Of a stretch of DNA of 18,396 nt, positions 1-8,600 are shown piece after piece. Source of the DNA: DASRJX01 sp035649235 (lineage in GTDB: Bacteria; Acidobacteriota; Polarisedimenticolia; Gp22-AA2); the NCBI GenBank assembly GCA_035649235.1, contig DASRJX010000224.1, positions 1 to 18,396 of the forward strand, read 5' to 3'. A program made the translations under genes and the position numbers. Numbering within the stretch: position 1 is the stretch's first letter; each line of letters starts with the position of its first letter. The notes beneath the pieces are model-generated. The model saw only the letters and a program-made list of their open reading frames with translations. It was not told the origin of the DNA and made no database searches.

Positions 1-442
1 CCGCCCGCTTGCGACGCCCGCGGGCCAGGCCGGGACCTTCGTATGCTACGAGGCGATCTTCCCGGAGCTCGTGCGTCGTGTGGCGATCTCCTCGGACTTC
101 CTGATCAACATCACCAACGACGCCTGGTTCGGCCGATCGGCGGCACCGCGCCAGCACCTCGCGATGGCGGTCTTCCGCGCCCCGGAGAACCGCCGCTGGC
201 TGGTGCGCGCCGCCAACACCGGCATCAGCGCCCTCGTCGACCCGGGCGGCCGGGTCGTCGCGTCGACCCCGCTCGAGGTCCGGACGATCCTGTCGGGCCG
301 CATCGCAAAGCAATCCGGGCCCACCCTCTACGCGCGTACCGGCGATGTCTTCGCCTGGGCGTGTGCTATAGTCACCCTCCTCTCCGGCGCCGCGCTCCGC
401 GCGGCCGTTCCGCGCCGGGCCCTTGGGGGCCGGGCGCCATAG
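1..442 (+). CDS. lnt: apolipoprotein N-acyltransferase, C-terminal part (5' truncated by window)
   Basis: The reading frame is open from base 2 and ends at TAG 440-442, so about 146 C-terminal residues are visible. The family (nitrilase-like fold in the inner membrane) transfers the third acyl chain to the N-terminal cysteine of lipoproteins. The visible part carries the catalytic-cysteine segment FVCYEAIFPELV near bases 38-73, followed by NITNDAWFG and RWLVRAANTGISALVDPGGRV, all typical of the Lnt nitrilase domain. A hydrophobic segment near the end (FAWACAIVTLLSGAAL) fits the last membrane helix of Lnt. The N-terminal membrane helices and the other two catalytic residues lie outside the window. 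The stop is 9 bases before the prfB ATG and in the same frame as it, so the two genes are probably cotranscribed. Confidence 0.9.
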   Translation, partial: RPLATPAGQAGTFVCYEAIFPELVRRVAISSDFLINITNDAWFGRSAAPRQHLAMAVFRAPENRRWLVRAANTGISALVDPGGRVVASTPLEVRTILSGRIAKQSGPTLYARTGDVFAWACAIVTLLSGAALRAAVPRRALGGRAP

Positions 443-451
443 GCGCAGTCG

Positions 452-1586
452 ATGCCACGTGATCCGGATCTCGACGATCTCGTCCGCCGCGCGGAAGCGC
501 TACGGGAACGCCTCGCCAGCCTCCGAGGTCATCTTTGAGCGGGACGACTCCAGGAGAAGGCTCGAAGAGCTGGAGAAGAAGGCCGCCGATCCTGACCTCT
601 GGAAGGACCCCGCGCAGGCCCAGCAGATCCTCAGGCACCGCACCCGCCTGACCGAGGAGATCGAGTCGGAGCAAGTCCTGGCGCAGAAGGCCGAGGACGC
701 GGACGTCCTCGTCGAGCTGGCGCGCGAGGGGGAGCCGGTGACGGGCGAGCTGTCGGCGGCCGTGACGGCTTTCGAGACCCTGCTCGACGAGCGCGAATTG
801 CATCTCATGCTGACGGGCGAGCATGACGCCGGGAACGCCATCTTGACGATCCACCCTGGCGCCGGCGGCACCGAATCCCAGGACTGGGCCGAGATGCTGT
901 ACCGGATGTACCTGCGCTGGGCAGAGGAACACGGCTATCGCGTCGAGGCACTCGACTACCAGAAGGGGGAGGAGGCCGGGATCAAGAGCGCCACCCTCAT
1001 GGTGCGCGGGCGCAACGCCTACGGTTTCCTGCGGGCGGAGAATGGCGTGCATCGGCTGGTGCGGATCTCCCCCTTCGACGCCTCGGGCCGCAGGCACACC
1101 TCCTTCGCCAGCGTCTACGCCTATCCCGACCTCGACGATTCGATCGAGGTCAAGATCGAGGACAAGGACATCCGAGTCGACACCTACAGGAGCAGCGGCG
1201 CCGGCGGGCAGCATGTCAACGTGACCGATTCCGCGGTCCGCGTCACCCACATGCCGAGCGGCATCGTCGTCTCCTGCCAGAACGAGCGCTCCCAGCACCG
1301 CAACCGCGAGATGGCGATGCGCGTCCTGCGCTCCCGTCTGTACGAGCAGGAGCTCGGGAAGCGGGAGGAGAAGCGCCAGGCCGAGGAGGGGGAGAAGAAG
1401 GACATCGACTTCGGCAGCCAGATCCGGTCGTACGTCCTGCAGCCCTACCAGATGGTGAAGGACCACCGGACGGCGCACGAGGTAGGGGACGTGAACTCCG
1501 TCCTCGACGGCCACGTCGATCCGTTCATCAAAACCTACCTCCTGAGCCTGCGGGCCAAACCCGCTGCGGCGGGCCGCGCATCCTGA
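452..1586 (+). CDS. prfB: peptide chain release factor 2, with programmed +1 frameshift
   Basis: RF2 reads UGA and UAA stop codons and triggers peptide release on the ribosome. Translation starts at ATG 452 with 28 codons ending at CTT 533-535, directly before in-frame TGA 536-538. A +1 shift continues at GAG 537, giving 377 residues in all (E. coli RF2 has 365). The join ...LRGHL-ERDDSRRRLEEL aligns with the E. coli ...LRGYL-DYDAKKERLEEV, which fixes both frames. The SPF stop-recognition motif is at residues 206-208 and the GGQ peptidyl-hydrolysis motif at 251-253, both within one residue of the E. coli positions. A single-frame caller would start at 423 and give a wrong N-terminus. No strong SD precedes ATG 452, so coupling to lnt is likely. 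Confidence 0.95.
524..538 (+). promoter_or_regulatory. RF2 autoregulatory +1 frameshift site
   Basis: The codons CGA GGT CAT CTT TGA, followed by G, lie at 524-538. The slippery CTT-T and the in-frame UGA are canonical. An SD-like GAGGT (525-529) sits at the same distance before CTT as the AGGGGG stimulator in E. coli. Low RF2 slows termination at UGA and favours the shift, so RF2 controls its own synthesis. The sequence is seen directly; the mechanism is known from the family. Confidence 0.93.
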
Positions 1587-1614
1587 CTCCAGGTCCGACG
1601 CCTTCCCGACCCCG

Positions 1615-1643
1615 TGGACAAGAAGCGACCTGCAGGCTAAATT
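1615..1643 (+). promoter_or_regulatory. predicted hrcA operon promoter (vegetative sigma type)
   Basis: TGGACA (1615-1620, 5/6 to the -35 consensus) and TAAATT (1638-1643, 4/6 to the -10) are separated by exactly 17 bases. The last two bases of the -10 overlap the first bases of the CIRCE element, as expected for a vegetative promoter blocked by HrcA. I saw no sigma-32-type sequence here. Confidence 0.6.
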
Positions 1644-1668
1644 AGCACTCGGCTTCCATAAGCGCCAA
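1642..1668 (+). promoter_or_regulatory. CIRCE operator (HrcA binding site), right half degenerate
   Basis: The left arm TTAGCACTC (1642-1650) is a perfect CIRCE half. After exactly 9 bases comes AAGCGCCAA (1660-1668), which matches the consensus GAGTGCTAA at 6 of 9 positions. It overlaps the predicted -10 box on the left and shares its last two A with the hrcA SD AAAGGA (1667-1672). HrcA bound here could block both transcription start and, as RNA structure, ribosome access. It lies directly before hrcA, the usual place. Confidence 0.85.
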
Positions 1669-1681
1669 AGGACGATCTGAG

Positions 1682-2725
1682 ATGCCTCAGGAACTGTCGA
1701 CCCGGGCGCAGGAAATCCTCCGCAGCGTCGTCACCCACTACATCCTGACGGGGGAGCCGGTCGGATCCCGGACCATCGCCAAGATGAGCCTGGAGGGGTT
1801 GAGCCCCGCCTCGATCCGTACCGTCATGGCGGACCTGGAGGAGATGGGCTTCCTGACCCAGCCGCACACGTCCGCCGGCCGCATCCCGACCGATCAGGGC
1901 TACCGCTACTACGTCGACAACCTCCCGCCCGCCGGCCGGGTGCTGCCGCAGGACCGGGACCTCATCGACTCGAGCCTGCGCGGGCTCGGAGGCGAGCCGA
2001 GGGAGGCGATGGAGGAGATCCCGAAGCTTCTCTCCCGCCTCACCCGCCAGGTCGCCTACCTGCTGGCGCCCCCTCCCTCCGACGCGGTGCTCCGGTACAT
2101 CGAGTTCGTCCGCCTGCACCCACGCCGCATCCTGGCGGTGTTCGTGGACGGCTCGGAGGTCGTGAGCCACCGCATCCTCGACACCGAGGACGACTACGCG
2201 CAGGCCGACCTCGATCGGGCGGGCCGCTACCTCGTGGCGGAGTTCGGCGGCAAGAGCCTGCGGGAGATCCGGCAGGATCTCGTGCAGCGGATGGCGCAGG
2301 ACAAGGCCGCATTCGACACGATGCTGCGCGATGCCCTGACGCTCGGCACGCGCTACATGGAGGCCGAGGAGGGGGAGCGCAAGATCGTGGTGGAGGGCAC
2401 GGCGAACATCATCGAGCACCCGGGCCTGCAGGACGTGCAGACGATGCGCAGCCTGTTCGCCACGTTCGAGGAGAAGCACCGCCTGGTCACCCTGCTCGAT
2501 CGCTACCTCGACACCTCCGGCGTGCGCGTCGTCATCGGCTCCGAGGCCGAGGACCTGACGCGCGGTCGGATGTCGCTGGTGGCCTCCCCGTACCAGCTGG
2601 GGGACGGCGGCACCGGCTGGCTCGGCATCATGGGGCCGACGCGCATGGAGTACGAGCGGGCGGTCGCTATCGTGAGTTATATCTCCCGCCTCGTCTCCAC
2701 GCTGCTGGAGCGCACCAGCCTCTGA
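1682..2725 (+). CDS. hrcA: heat-inducible transcription repressor HrcA
   Basis: HrcA binds CIRCE as a dimer and represses heat-shock chaperone operons; it needs GroEL to stay active. The 347 residues match the family's usual length of about 340. Residues 1 to about 75 form the winged-helix DNA-binding region (VGSRTIAKMSLEGLSPASIR, then TSAGRIPTDQGYRYYV). The GAF-like and dimerisation parts follow and end in the typical GIMGPTRMEYERAV segment near the C-terminus. The ATG at 1682 follows AAAGGA (1667-1672) by 9 bases. It is the first gene of hrcA-grpE-dnaK-dnaJ-prmA, with CIRCE directly upstream, so it should repress its own operon. Confidence 0.96.
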   Translation: MPQELSTRAQEILRSVVTHYILTGEPVGSRTIAKMSLEGLSPASIRTVMADLEEMGFLTQPHTSAGRIPTDQGYRYYVDNLPPAGRVLPQDRDLIDSSLRGLGGEPREAMEEIPKLLSRLTRQVAYLLAPPPSDAVLRYIEFVRLHPRRILAVFVDGSEVVSHRILDTEDDYAQADLDRAGRYLVAEFGGKSLREIRQDLVQRMAQDKAAFDTMLRDALTLGTRYMEAEEGERKIVVEGTANIIEHPGLQDVQTMRSLFATFEEKHRLVTLLDRYLDTSGVRVVIGSEAEDLTRGRMSLVASPYQLGDGGTGWLGIMGPTRMEYERAVAIVSYISRLVSTLLERTSL

Positions 2726-2742
2726 CCGGCGCCTCCTGGCGC

Positions 2743-2771
2743 TGGCCATTTTCGAAATCCGTCCCTATATT
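2743..2771 (+). promoter_or_regulatory. possible secondary promoter before grpE (weak)
   Basis: TGGCCA (2743-2748) and TATATT (2766-2771) are 17 bases apart in the hrcA-grpE gap of 61 bases. The overlapping CCCTATAT (2763-2770) also resembles a heat-shock -10, but I see no matching -35. The expected start would fall at the grpE SD (GGAGGT, 2778-2783), leaving almost no leader, which argues against it. Confidence 0.2.
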
Positions 2772-2786
2772 CCGGCCGGAGGTGCC

Positions 2787-3473
2787 ATGTCCGCTCGCGG
2801 GGCAAGGGCGAAGTCCGGCCACGGGAAGGCGACGGCGAAGGTCGTGCCGCTCGAAATACCCTCCGCCGATGACGAAATCGAGATCCTCGAGGTCGAGGGG
2901 ATCAACGAGACGGAACGGCCCACCATCGTGGTTCCCGCCGAAATCCGCGCCGCGGTCCCGGCCGAGCCCGCGGGGCCGAGCCAGGCCGATCTCGAAGAGG
3001 CCGTCCGGGAGAAGGAGCGCTACCACGACCTCTGGCTCAGGCAGCAGGCGGAGTTCGATAACTTCAAGAAGCGCGCCGATCGCGACCTGGAGCGCCAGCG
3101 GGCCAACGCCGCGGCCGACGTCTTCCGCCGTCTCCTGCCGGTGCTCGACAACCTCGAGCGCGCGCTCGAGAACAGCGCCGGTGACGACCCTCTGCGGCAG
3201 GGCGTCTCTCTGATCCACCAGCAGATGCTCGACACTCTGGCGAAGGAGGGTCTGGAGACCATCGCCGCCAAAGGGGAGCGCTTCGACCCGAGCCGTCACG
3301 AGGCGGTGGAGATGGTCGATGCGGAGGGGCGCGAGGAGGGCGTCATCCTGGAGGTCGTCAGGAAGGGATTCATGCACAAGGATCGGCTCATCCGCCCGGC
3401 CCTGGTCAAGGTGTCGTCGGGGCGGGGCGCCGCGGGGCCGGCCCGGTCGGCGCAGTCGACGGACGGGGACTGA
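2787..3473 (+). CDS. grpE: nucleotide exchange factor GrpE
   Basis: GrpE releases ADP from DnaK and resets its substrate cycle in the cytoplasm. The protein has 228 residues. About the first 70 form an acidic, low-complexity, probably disordered tail. A coiled-coil helix follows (from about 68, through EKERYHDLWLRQQAEFDNFKK) and then the four-helix dimerisation region (RRLLPVLDNLERALE). The C-terminal beta domain carries the signature FDPSRHEAVEMV and GFMHKDRLIRPALVKVS. The start ATG is preceded by GGAGGT (2778-2783) with short spacing. The stop is 24 bases before dnaK, so the two are cotranscribed. Confidence 0.96.
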   Translation: MSARGARAKSGHGKATAKVVPLEIPSADDEIEILEVEGINETERPTIVVPAEIRAAVPAEPAGPSQADLEEAVREKERYHDLWLRQQAEFDNFKKRADRDLERQRANAAADVFRRLLPVLDNLERALENSAGDDPLRQGVSLIHQQMLDTLAKEGLETIAAKGERFDPSRHEAVEMVDAEGREEGVILEVVRKGFMHKDRLIRPALVKVSSGRGAAGPARSAQSTDGD

Positions 3474-3497
3474 GGCCGAGGAAGGGGGAGGGGAGCG

Positions 3498-5375
<1,878 letters not shown>

Positions 5376-5397
5376 CGCGTCCGGACTGCCGGGGACG

Positions 5398-5412
5398 GGC
5401 GCGCTCAGCGCC
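5398..5412 (+). other. small hairpin in the dnaK-dnaJ gap
   Basis: GGCGC (5398-5402), loop GCTCA, GCGCC (5408-5412) form a 5-bp stem in the 65-base gap, followed by TTAG rather than a T-run. It is too weak to call a terminator. It might slow decay or reduce readthrough between dnaK and dnaJ. Nothing else is evident in this gap. Confidence 0.2.
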
Positions 5413-5440
5413 TTAGCCTCCCCGGGCCGGGTGCGCATCC

Positions 5441-6568
5441 TTGAAGAAACGCGACTACTACGAGGTCCTGGGCGTCGCCAGGGACGCCGACGAGGGCGCG
5501 ATCAAGAAGGCCTATCGCGCCCTGGCGATGAAGCACCACCCCGATCGCAATCCCGGCAACAAGGAAGCGGAGGAGAAGTTCAAGGAGGCCGCGGAGGCCT
5601 ACGCCGTCCTGGCCGACAAGGAGAAGCGCGCCCAGTACGACCGCTTCGGCCACGCCGGACTCGGTGCTTCGGGCGGCGATCCGTTCGGCGGCTTCAACCC
5701 CGACGTGTTCGCCGGCTTCGAGGACGTCCTCGGCAACATCTTCGGCTTCTCGATGGGGGACCTGTTCGGCGGCCGGGGGCCGCGCGGCCGCGGCGGGACC
5801 CGGCGGGGCGCCGACCTGAGGTCCGATCTCGAGATCGACCTCCTCGAGGCGGCCCGCGGCACCGAGAAGGAAATCCGCGTTCCCCGCCTCGAGGCGTGCC
5901 CGGACTGCCACGGGACGGGATCGAAGACCGGGGCGCGGGTCACCTGCCGCCAGTGCGGGGGCCAGGGCCAGGTGGTCCGCCAGCAGGGTTTCTTCACGCT
6001 GAGCACGACCTGCGGCGCCTGCGGCGGCACCGGCCAGATCATCAAGGACCCGTGCCCGACCTGTCGCGGCGAGGGCCGCAAGCGCGAGACGCGCCACATC
6101 AAGGTGCGCATCCCCCCCGGCGTCGACACTGGCGTGCGCCTGCGCATCACGGGAGAAGGGGAGGGCGGGGCCCAAGGCGCCCGGCCCGGAGACCTCTACG
6201 TGGTCCTGACCGTCAGGGAGCACCCCGACTTCCGCCGCGAGGGCCCGCACCTGGTCAGCGCCGCCGCCCTGACGGTGTCGCAGGCCGCCCTCGGCTGTGA
6301 CATCACCGTCCCGACGCTCGAAGGGAGCGCGCGGCTCACCATCCCCGCCGGCACCCAGAGCGGCACGAGCTTCGCCCTCAAAGGGAAGGGGCTTCCCTCC
6401 CTGGACGGCGGCCCGCGCGGCGATCTCTACATCACGGTGGCCGTCCGCGTTCCGACCCGCCTCTCGCGCCGCCTCCGCGAGATCTACGAGAGCCTGCGCG
6501 AGCACGAAGAGCCGGCCGAGGCGCGGCCGCGCGATCTCTTCGGGCGCGTCAAGGACATCTTCTCCTGA
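5441..6568 (+). CDS. dnaJ: chaperone protein DnaJ (type I Hsp40)
   Basis: DnaJ delivers substrates to DnaK and stimulates its ATPase. It has 375 residues, the normal length. The J domain spans about 1-70 with the HPD motif (KHHPDRNPG). A Gly/Phe-rich region follows (about 75-120). The zinc domain at 153-212 has four CxxCxGxG repeats: CPDCHGTG, CRQCGGQG, CGACGGTG, CPTCRGEG. C-terminal substrate-binding and dimerisation regions close the protein, so it is a complete type I DnaJ. The start is TTG 5441, chosen because the protein then begins MKKRDYYEVLGV, exactly where the family starts, and no other start is in frame just upstream. The SD is weak (GGGTG 5429-5433). The TGA stop overlaps the proposed CTG start of prmA. 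Confidence 0.95.
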   Translation: MKKRDYYEVLGVARDADEGAIKKAYRALAMKHHPDRNPGNKEAEEKFKEAAEAYAVLADKEKRAQYDRFGHAGLGASGGDPFGGFNPDVFAGFEDVLGNIFGFSMGDLFGGRGPRGRGGTRRGADLRSDLEIDLLEAARGTEKEIRVPRLEACPDCHGTGSKTGARVTCRQCGGQGQVVRQQGFFTLSTTCGACGGTGQIIKDPCPTCRGEGRKRETRHIKVRIPPGVDTGVRLRITGEGEGGAQGARPGDLYVVLTVREHPDFRREGPHLVSAAALTVSQAALGCDITVPTLEGSARLTIPAGTQSGTSFALKGKGLPSLDGGPRGDLYITVAVRVPTRLSRRLREIYESLREHEEPAEARPRDLFGRVKDIFS

Positions 6569-7470
6569 GGTCGAGGCGGAAGCCGGGAATCCGGCGCCAG
6601 GTCTGGGCCGGCGCCAGCGTCGATCTGCCGGCGGACCTCGAGGACCAGGCCGTCGCCGCCTTCTGGGAGACCGGTTGCCTCGGCGTGCAGGTGAGCGCCG
6701 CGGCGCGGCGTCCGGGACGCCCCCGGATTCTCCTGGAGGCGTGGTATCCGGGCCGGACGTCGCTCGAGAGCCTCGGCCGGCGGTTGCGGCGGTCGCTGCG
6801 GGTGGCCGGCGTGCCTGACGGGCCTCGGCTGCGCCTGCGCAGCGTGCGGGACGGACGCTGGGTGGAGGCCTGGCAGGCGACGCTCAAGCCGATGCCGATA
6901 GGCCGCCGCATCCTGGCGCTCCCCGAGCATCTGGAGCCCCCGCCGCGAACCCGCCGGATCGTCGTCCGCGTGCCGCTCGGCCAGGCGTTCGGCACGGGAG
7001 AGCACGCCACGACGCGCCTCTGCCTGCGCCTGCTCGAGGCCAAACTGAAGCGCGGCGATCGCGTGGCCGACCTGGGAACCGGCACCGGGATCCTGGCCGT
7101 CGCCGCCCTGCGTCTCGGCGCATCCCGGGTCGTGGCGGTGGACGCCGACCCGATCGCCGTGCGGGTGGCCCGCGACACCTTGCGGCGCAACCAGGTGGAC
7201 GGCGCCATCGATCTGCACTGCGCCGACGCCGCCGAGGCGTGCCGCCGCGGGCCCTTCGATCTGGCGCTGGTCAACATCGGAGCGACCGCCCTCGAGCGGC
7301 TCCTGCCCGACATCGCGACGGCACTCCGCCCCGGCGGTCTCGCCGTGCTCGCCGGCCACCTCGTCGACGACGAGAAGGGCCTGTGCGCCCTGGCGCGGCC
7401 CCGCGGCCTGCGGCTAGTCGCGCGTCTCCGGACACGTCCCTGGTCGGCTCTTCTGCTGCGCCGCGCTTGA
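6565..7470 (+). CDS. prmA: ribosomal protein L11 methyltransferase PrmA (apparent CTG start)
   Basis: PrmA uses S-adenosylmethionine to trimethylate ribosomal protein L11. The N-terminal substrate-recognition domain is plain in this frame from VWAGASVDLPADLEDQ (bases from 6601), followed by DGRWVEAWQATLKPMPIG. The catalytic part has GQAFGTGEHATT, SAM motif I DLGTGTGILA (from residue 169) and VNIGATAL in place of the usual NILA segment. No ATG, GTG or TTG precedes this domain; the first, GTG 6685, would delete about 40 needed residues. CTG 6565 overlaps the dnaJ stop (CTGA) and has AAGGA (6551-6555) 9 bases upstream, giving 301 residues (E. coli 293). ATC 6589 is an alternative. Function is sure, start is inferred. 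PrmA often follows dnaJ. Confidence 0.88.
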   Translation: MRSRRKPGIRRQVWAGASVDLPADLEDQAVAAFWETGCLGVQVSAAARRPGRPRILLEAWYPGRTSLESLGRRLRRSLRVAGVPDGPRLRLRSVRDGRWVEAWQATLKPMPIGRRILALPEHLEPPPRTRRIVVRVPLGQAFGTGEHATTRLCLRLLEAKLKRGDRVADLGTGTGILAVAALRLGASRVVAVDADPIAVRVARDTLRRNQVDGAIDLHCADAAEACRRGPFDLALVNIGATALERLLPDIATALRPGGLAVLAGHLVDDEKGLCALARPRGLRLVARLRTRPWSALLLRRA

Positions 7471-7495
7471 TCGGTCCTTGGGGCTGTTTTATACT
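7467..7495 (+). promoter_or_regulatory. predicted ilvE promoter
   Basis: TTGATC (7467-7472) and TATACT (7490-7495) are separated by 17 bases, with matches of 4/6 and 5/6. The -35 overlaps the prmA stop codon (7468-7470). The predicted transcript starts near 7502 and has a leader of about 59 bases. Confidence 0.65.
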
Positions 7496-7530
7496 GCGGC
7501 GCTCGTTGTCTCTCCACCCGTCATCCGACA

Positions 7531-7546
7531 GGCCGCTCCAGCGGCC
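7531..7546 (+). other. GC hairpin in the ilvE leader
   Basis: GGCCGC, loop TCCA, GCGGCC form a perfect 6-bp stem, extendable by a T-A pair. It ends five bases before the ilvE SD GAGGA (7552-7556). No T-run follows, so it is not a standard terminator. No leader peptide ATG is present in the leader, which argues against classical attenuation. Confidence 0.4.
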
Positions 7547-7560
7547 CGACTGAGGACAAC

Positions 7561-8481
7561 ATGGCGTTCGCCAAAAACGGCAAAGTCTGGATGAACGGCC
7601 GACTGGTCCCCTGGGAGCAGGCGACCGTGCACGTCTGCTCGCACGTCATTCACTACGGCTCCTGCATTTTCGAAGGCATCCGCTGCTACAAGACTCCGAA
7701 GGGCCCCGCCGTCTTCCGGCTGCGCGATCACGTGGAGCGCCTGTTCGACGGCTGCCGCATCTACCGAATGGAGCTGACGTTCAGCCGGGACCAGATCGAA
7801 TCGGCGATCCTGGAGACGATCCGCGCCAACAAGATGGAGGCCTGCTACATCCGTCCGCTGGCCTACCGCGGCTACGAGTCGCTCGGCGTCGATCCCTTCC
7901 CCTGCCCGATCGACGTCGCCGTCGCCGTCTGGCCCTGGGGCGCCTACCTGGGCAAGGACGCCGCCGAGAAAGGCGTCGAGGTGATGGTCTCCTCCTGGCG
8001 GCGCCAGGCGCCTGACACCCTGCCGGCCATGGCCAAGGCCAGCGCGAACTACATGAACTCCCAGCTGATCAAGATGGAAGCCCTCGTCAACGGCTACGCC
8101 GAGGGGATCGCCCTCGACAACACCGGCTTCGTCAGCGAAGGGAGCGGCGAGAACCTGTTCCTCGTCAAGCGGGGCACGCTCTACACGCCGCCGCTCACCG
8201 CGTCCATCCTCCCCGGTATCACCCGGGCCAGCGTCCTGCAGCTGGCCGCCGAATTGGGCATCCCGGTCGTGGAGCGGAGCATCCCGCGCGAGATGCTCTA
8301 CATCGCCGACGAGGTGTTCTTCGTCGGCACCGCCACCGAGGTCACCCCGATCCGCGGCATCGACCGCTACACCATCGGGCGCGGCTCGCGAGGCGAGATC
8401 ACCGCGCGCCTGCAGGCGGAGTTCAACGCCCTGGTGGCAGGCCGGAAGGACGACCGGCACCACTGGCTGACGCACGTCTGA
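7561..8481 (+). CDS. ilvE: branched-chain-amino-acid aminotransferase
   Basis: This PLP enzyme (fold type IV) transfers amino groups between glutamate and the 2-oxo acids of leucine, isoleucine and valine in the cytoplasm. It has 306 residues, the usual IlvE length. The PLP lysine is K159 in MAKASANYMNS, the same position as in E. coli. Other family marks are the N-terminal HYGSCIFEGIRCY, the segment YAEGIALDNTGFVSEGSGENLF, PPLTASILPGITR, and FVGTATEVTPI. ATG 7561 follows GAGGA by 4 bases. It has its own promoter and the next gene also has one, so it is probably monocistronic. D-amino-acid transaminase and aminodeoxychorismate lyase are relatives, but the motif set favours IlvE. Confidence 0.94.
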   Translation: MAFAKNGKVWMNGRLVPWEQATVHVCSHVIHYGSCIFEGIRCYKTPKGPAVFRLRDHVERLFDGCRIYRMELTFSRDQIESAILETIRANKMEACYIRPLAYRGYESLGVDPFPCPIDVAVAVWPWGAYLGKDAAEKGVEVMVSSWRRQAPDTLPAMAKASANYMNSQLIKMEALVNGYAEGIALDNTGFVSEGSGENLFLVKRGTLYTPPLTASILPGITRASVLQLAAELGIPVVERSIPREMLYIADEVFFVGTATEVTPIRGIDRYTIGRGSRGEITARLQAEFNALVAGRKDDRHHWLTHV

Positions 8482-8525
8482 AGCCAGCCAGTAGCGCGTA
8501 AATCCCGGGAAACAAAGCCCCTTCC

Positions 8526-8554
8526 TTGACTTGGGCGGGCGAGGGCCCTAGATT
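8526..8554 (+). promoter_or_regulatory. predicted pilT promoter
   Basis: TTGACT (8526-8531, 5/6) and TAGATT (8549-8554, 4/6) have a 17-base spacer. The rest of the 119-base ilvE-pilT gap shows no gene and no clear terminator. Transcription would start near 8561, leaving a leader of about 40 bases. Confidence 0.65.
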
Positions 8555-8573
8555 CCCCCCGACCTGCGCGGGC

Positions 8574-8595
8574 TCCCTGCTCGCCTGACGAGGGA
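8574..8595 (+). promoter_or_regulatory. possible stem pairing the pilT SD
   Basis: TCCCT (8574-8578) is complementary to AGGGA (8591-8595), which holds the pilT SD AGGG (8591-8594). An alternative inner pairing CTCG (8580-8583) with CGAG (8589-8592) would also cover part of it. Both are short stems, so regulation is only a possibility. Confidence 0.25.
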
Positions 8596-8600
8596 ACACG

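Noticed and set aside
423..536. In-frame upstream extension of prfB from 423
   Set aside because: Residues before ERDDSRRR in this frame do not match RF2, while the ATG 452 frame does and leads to CTT-TGA.
7496..7560. Leader-peptide attenuator before ilvE
   Set aside because: There is no ATG or run of Leu/Ile/Val codons in the leader, and the stem has no T-run.
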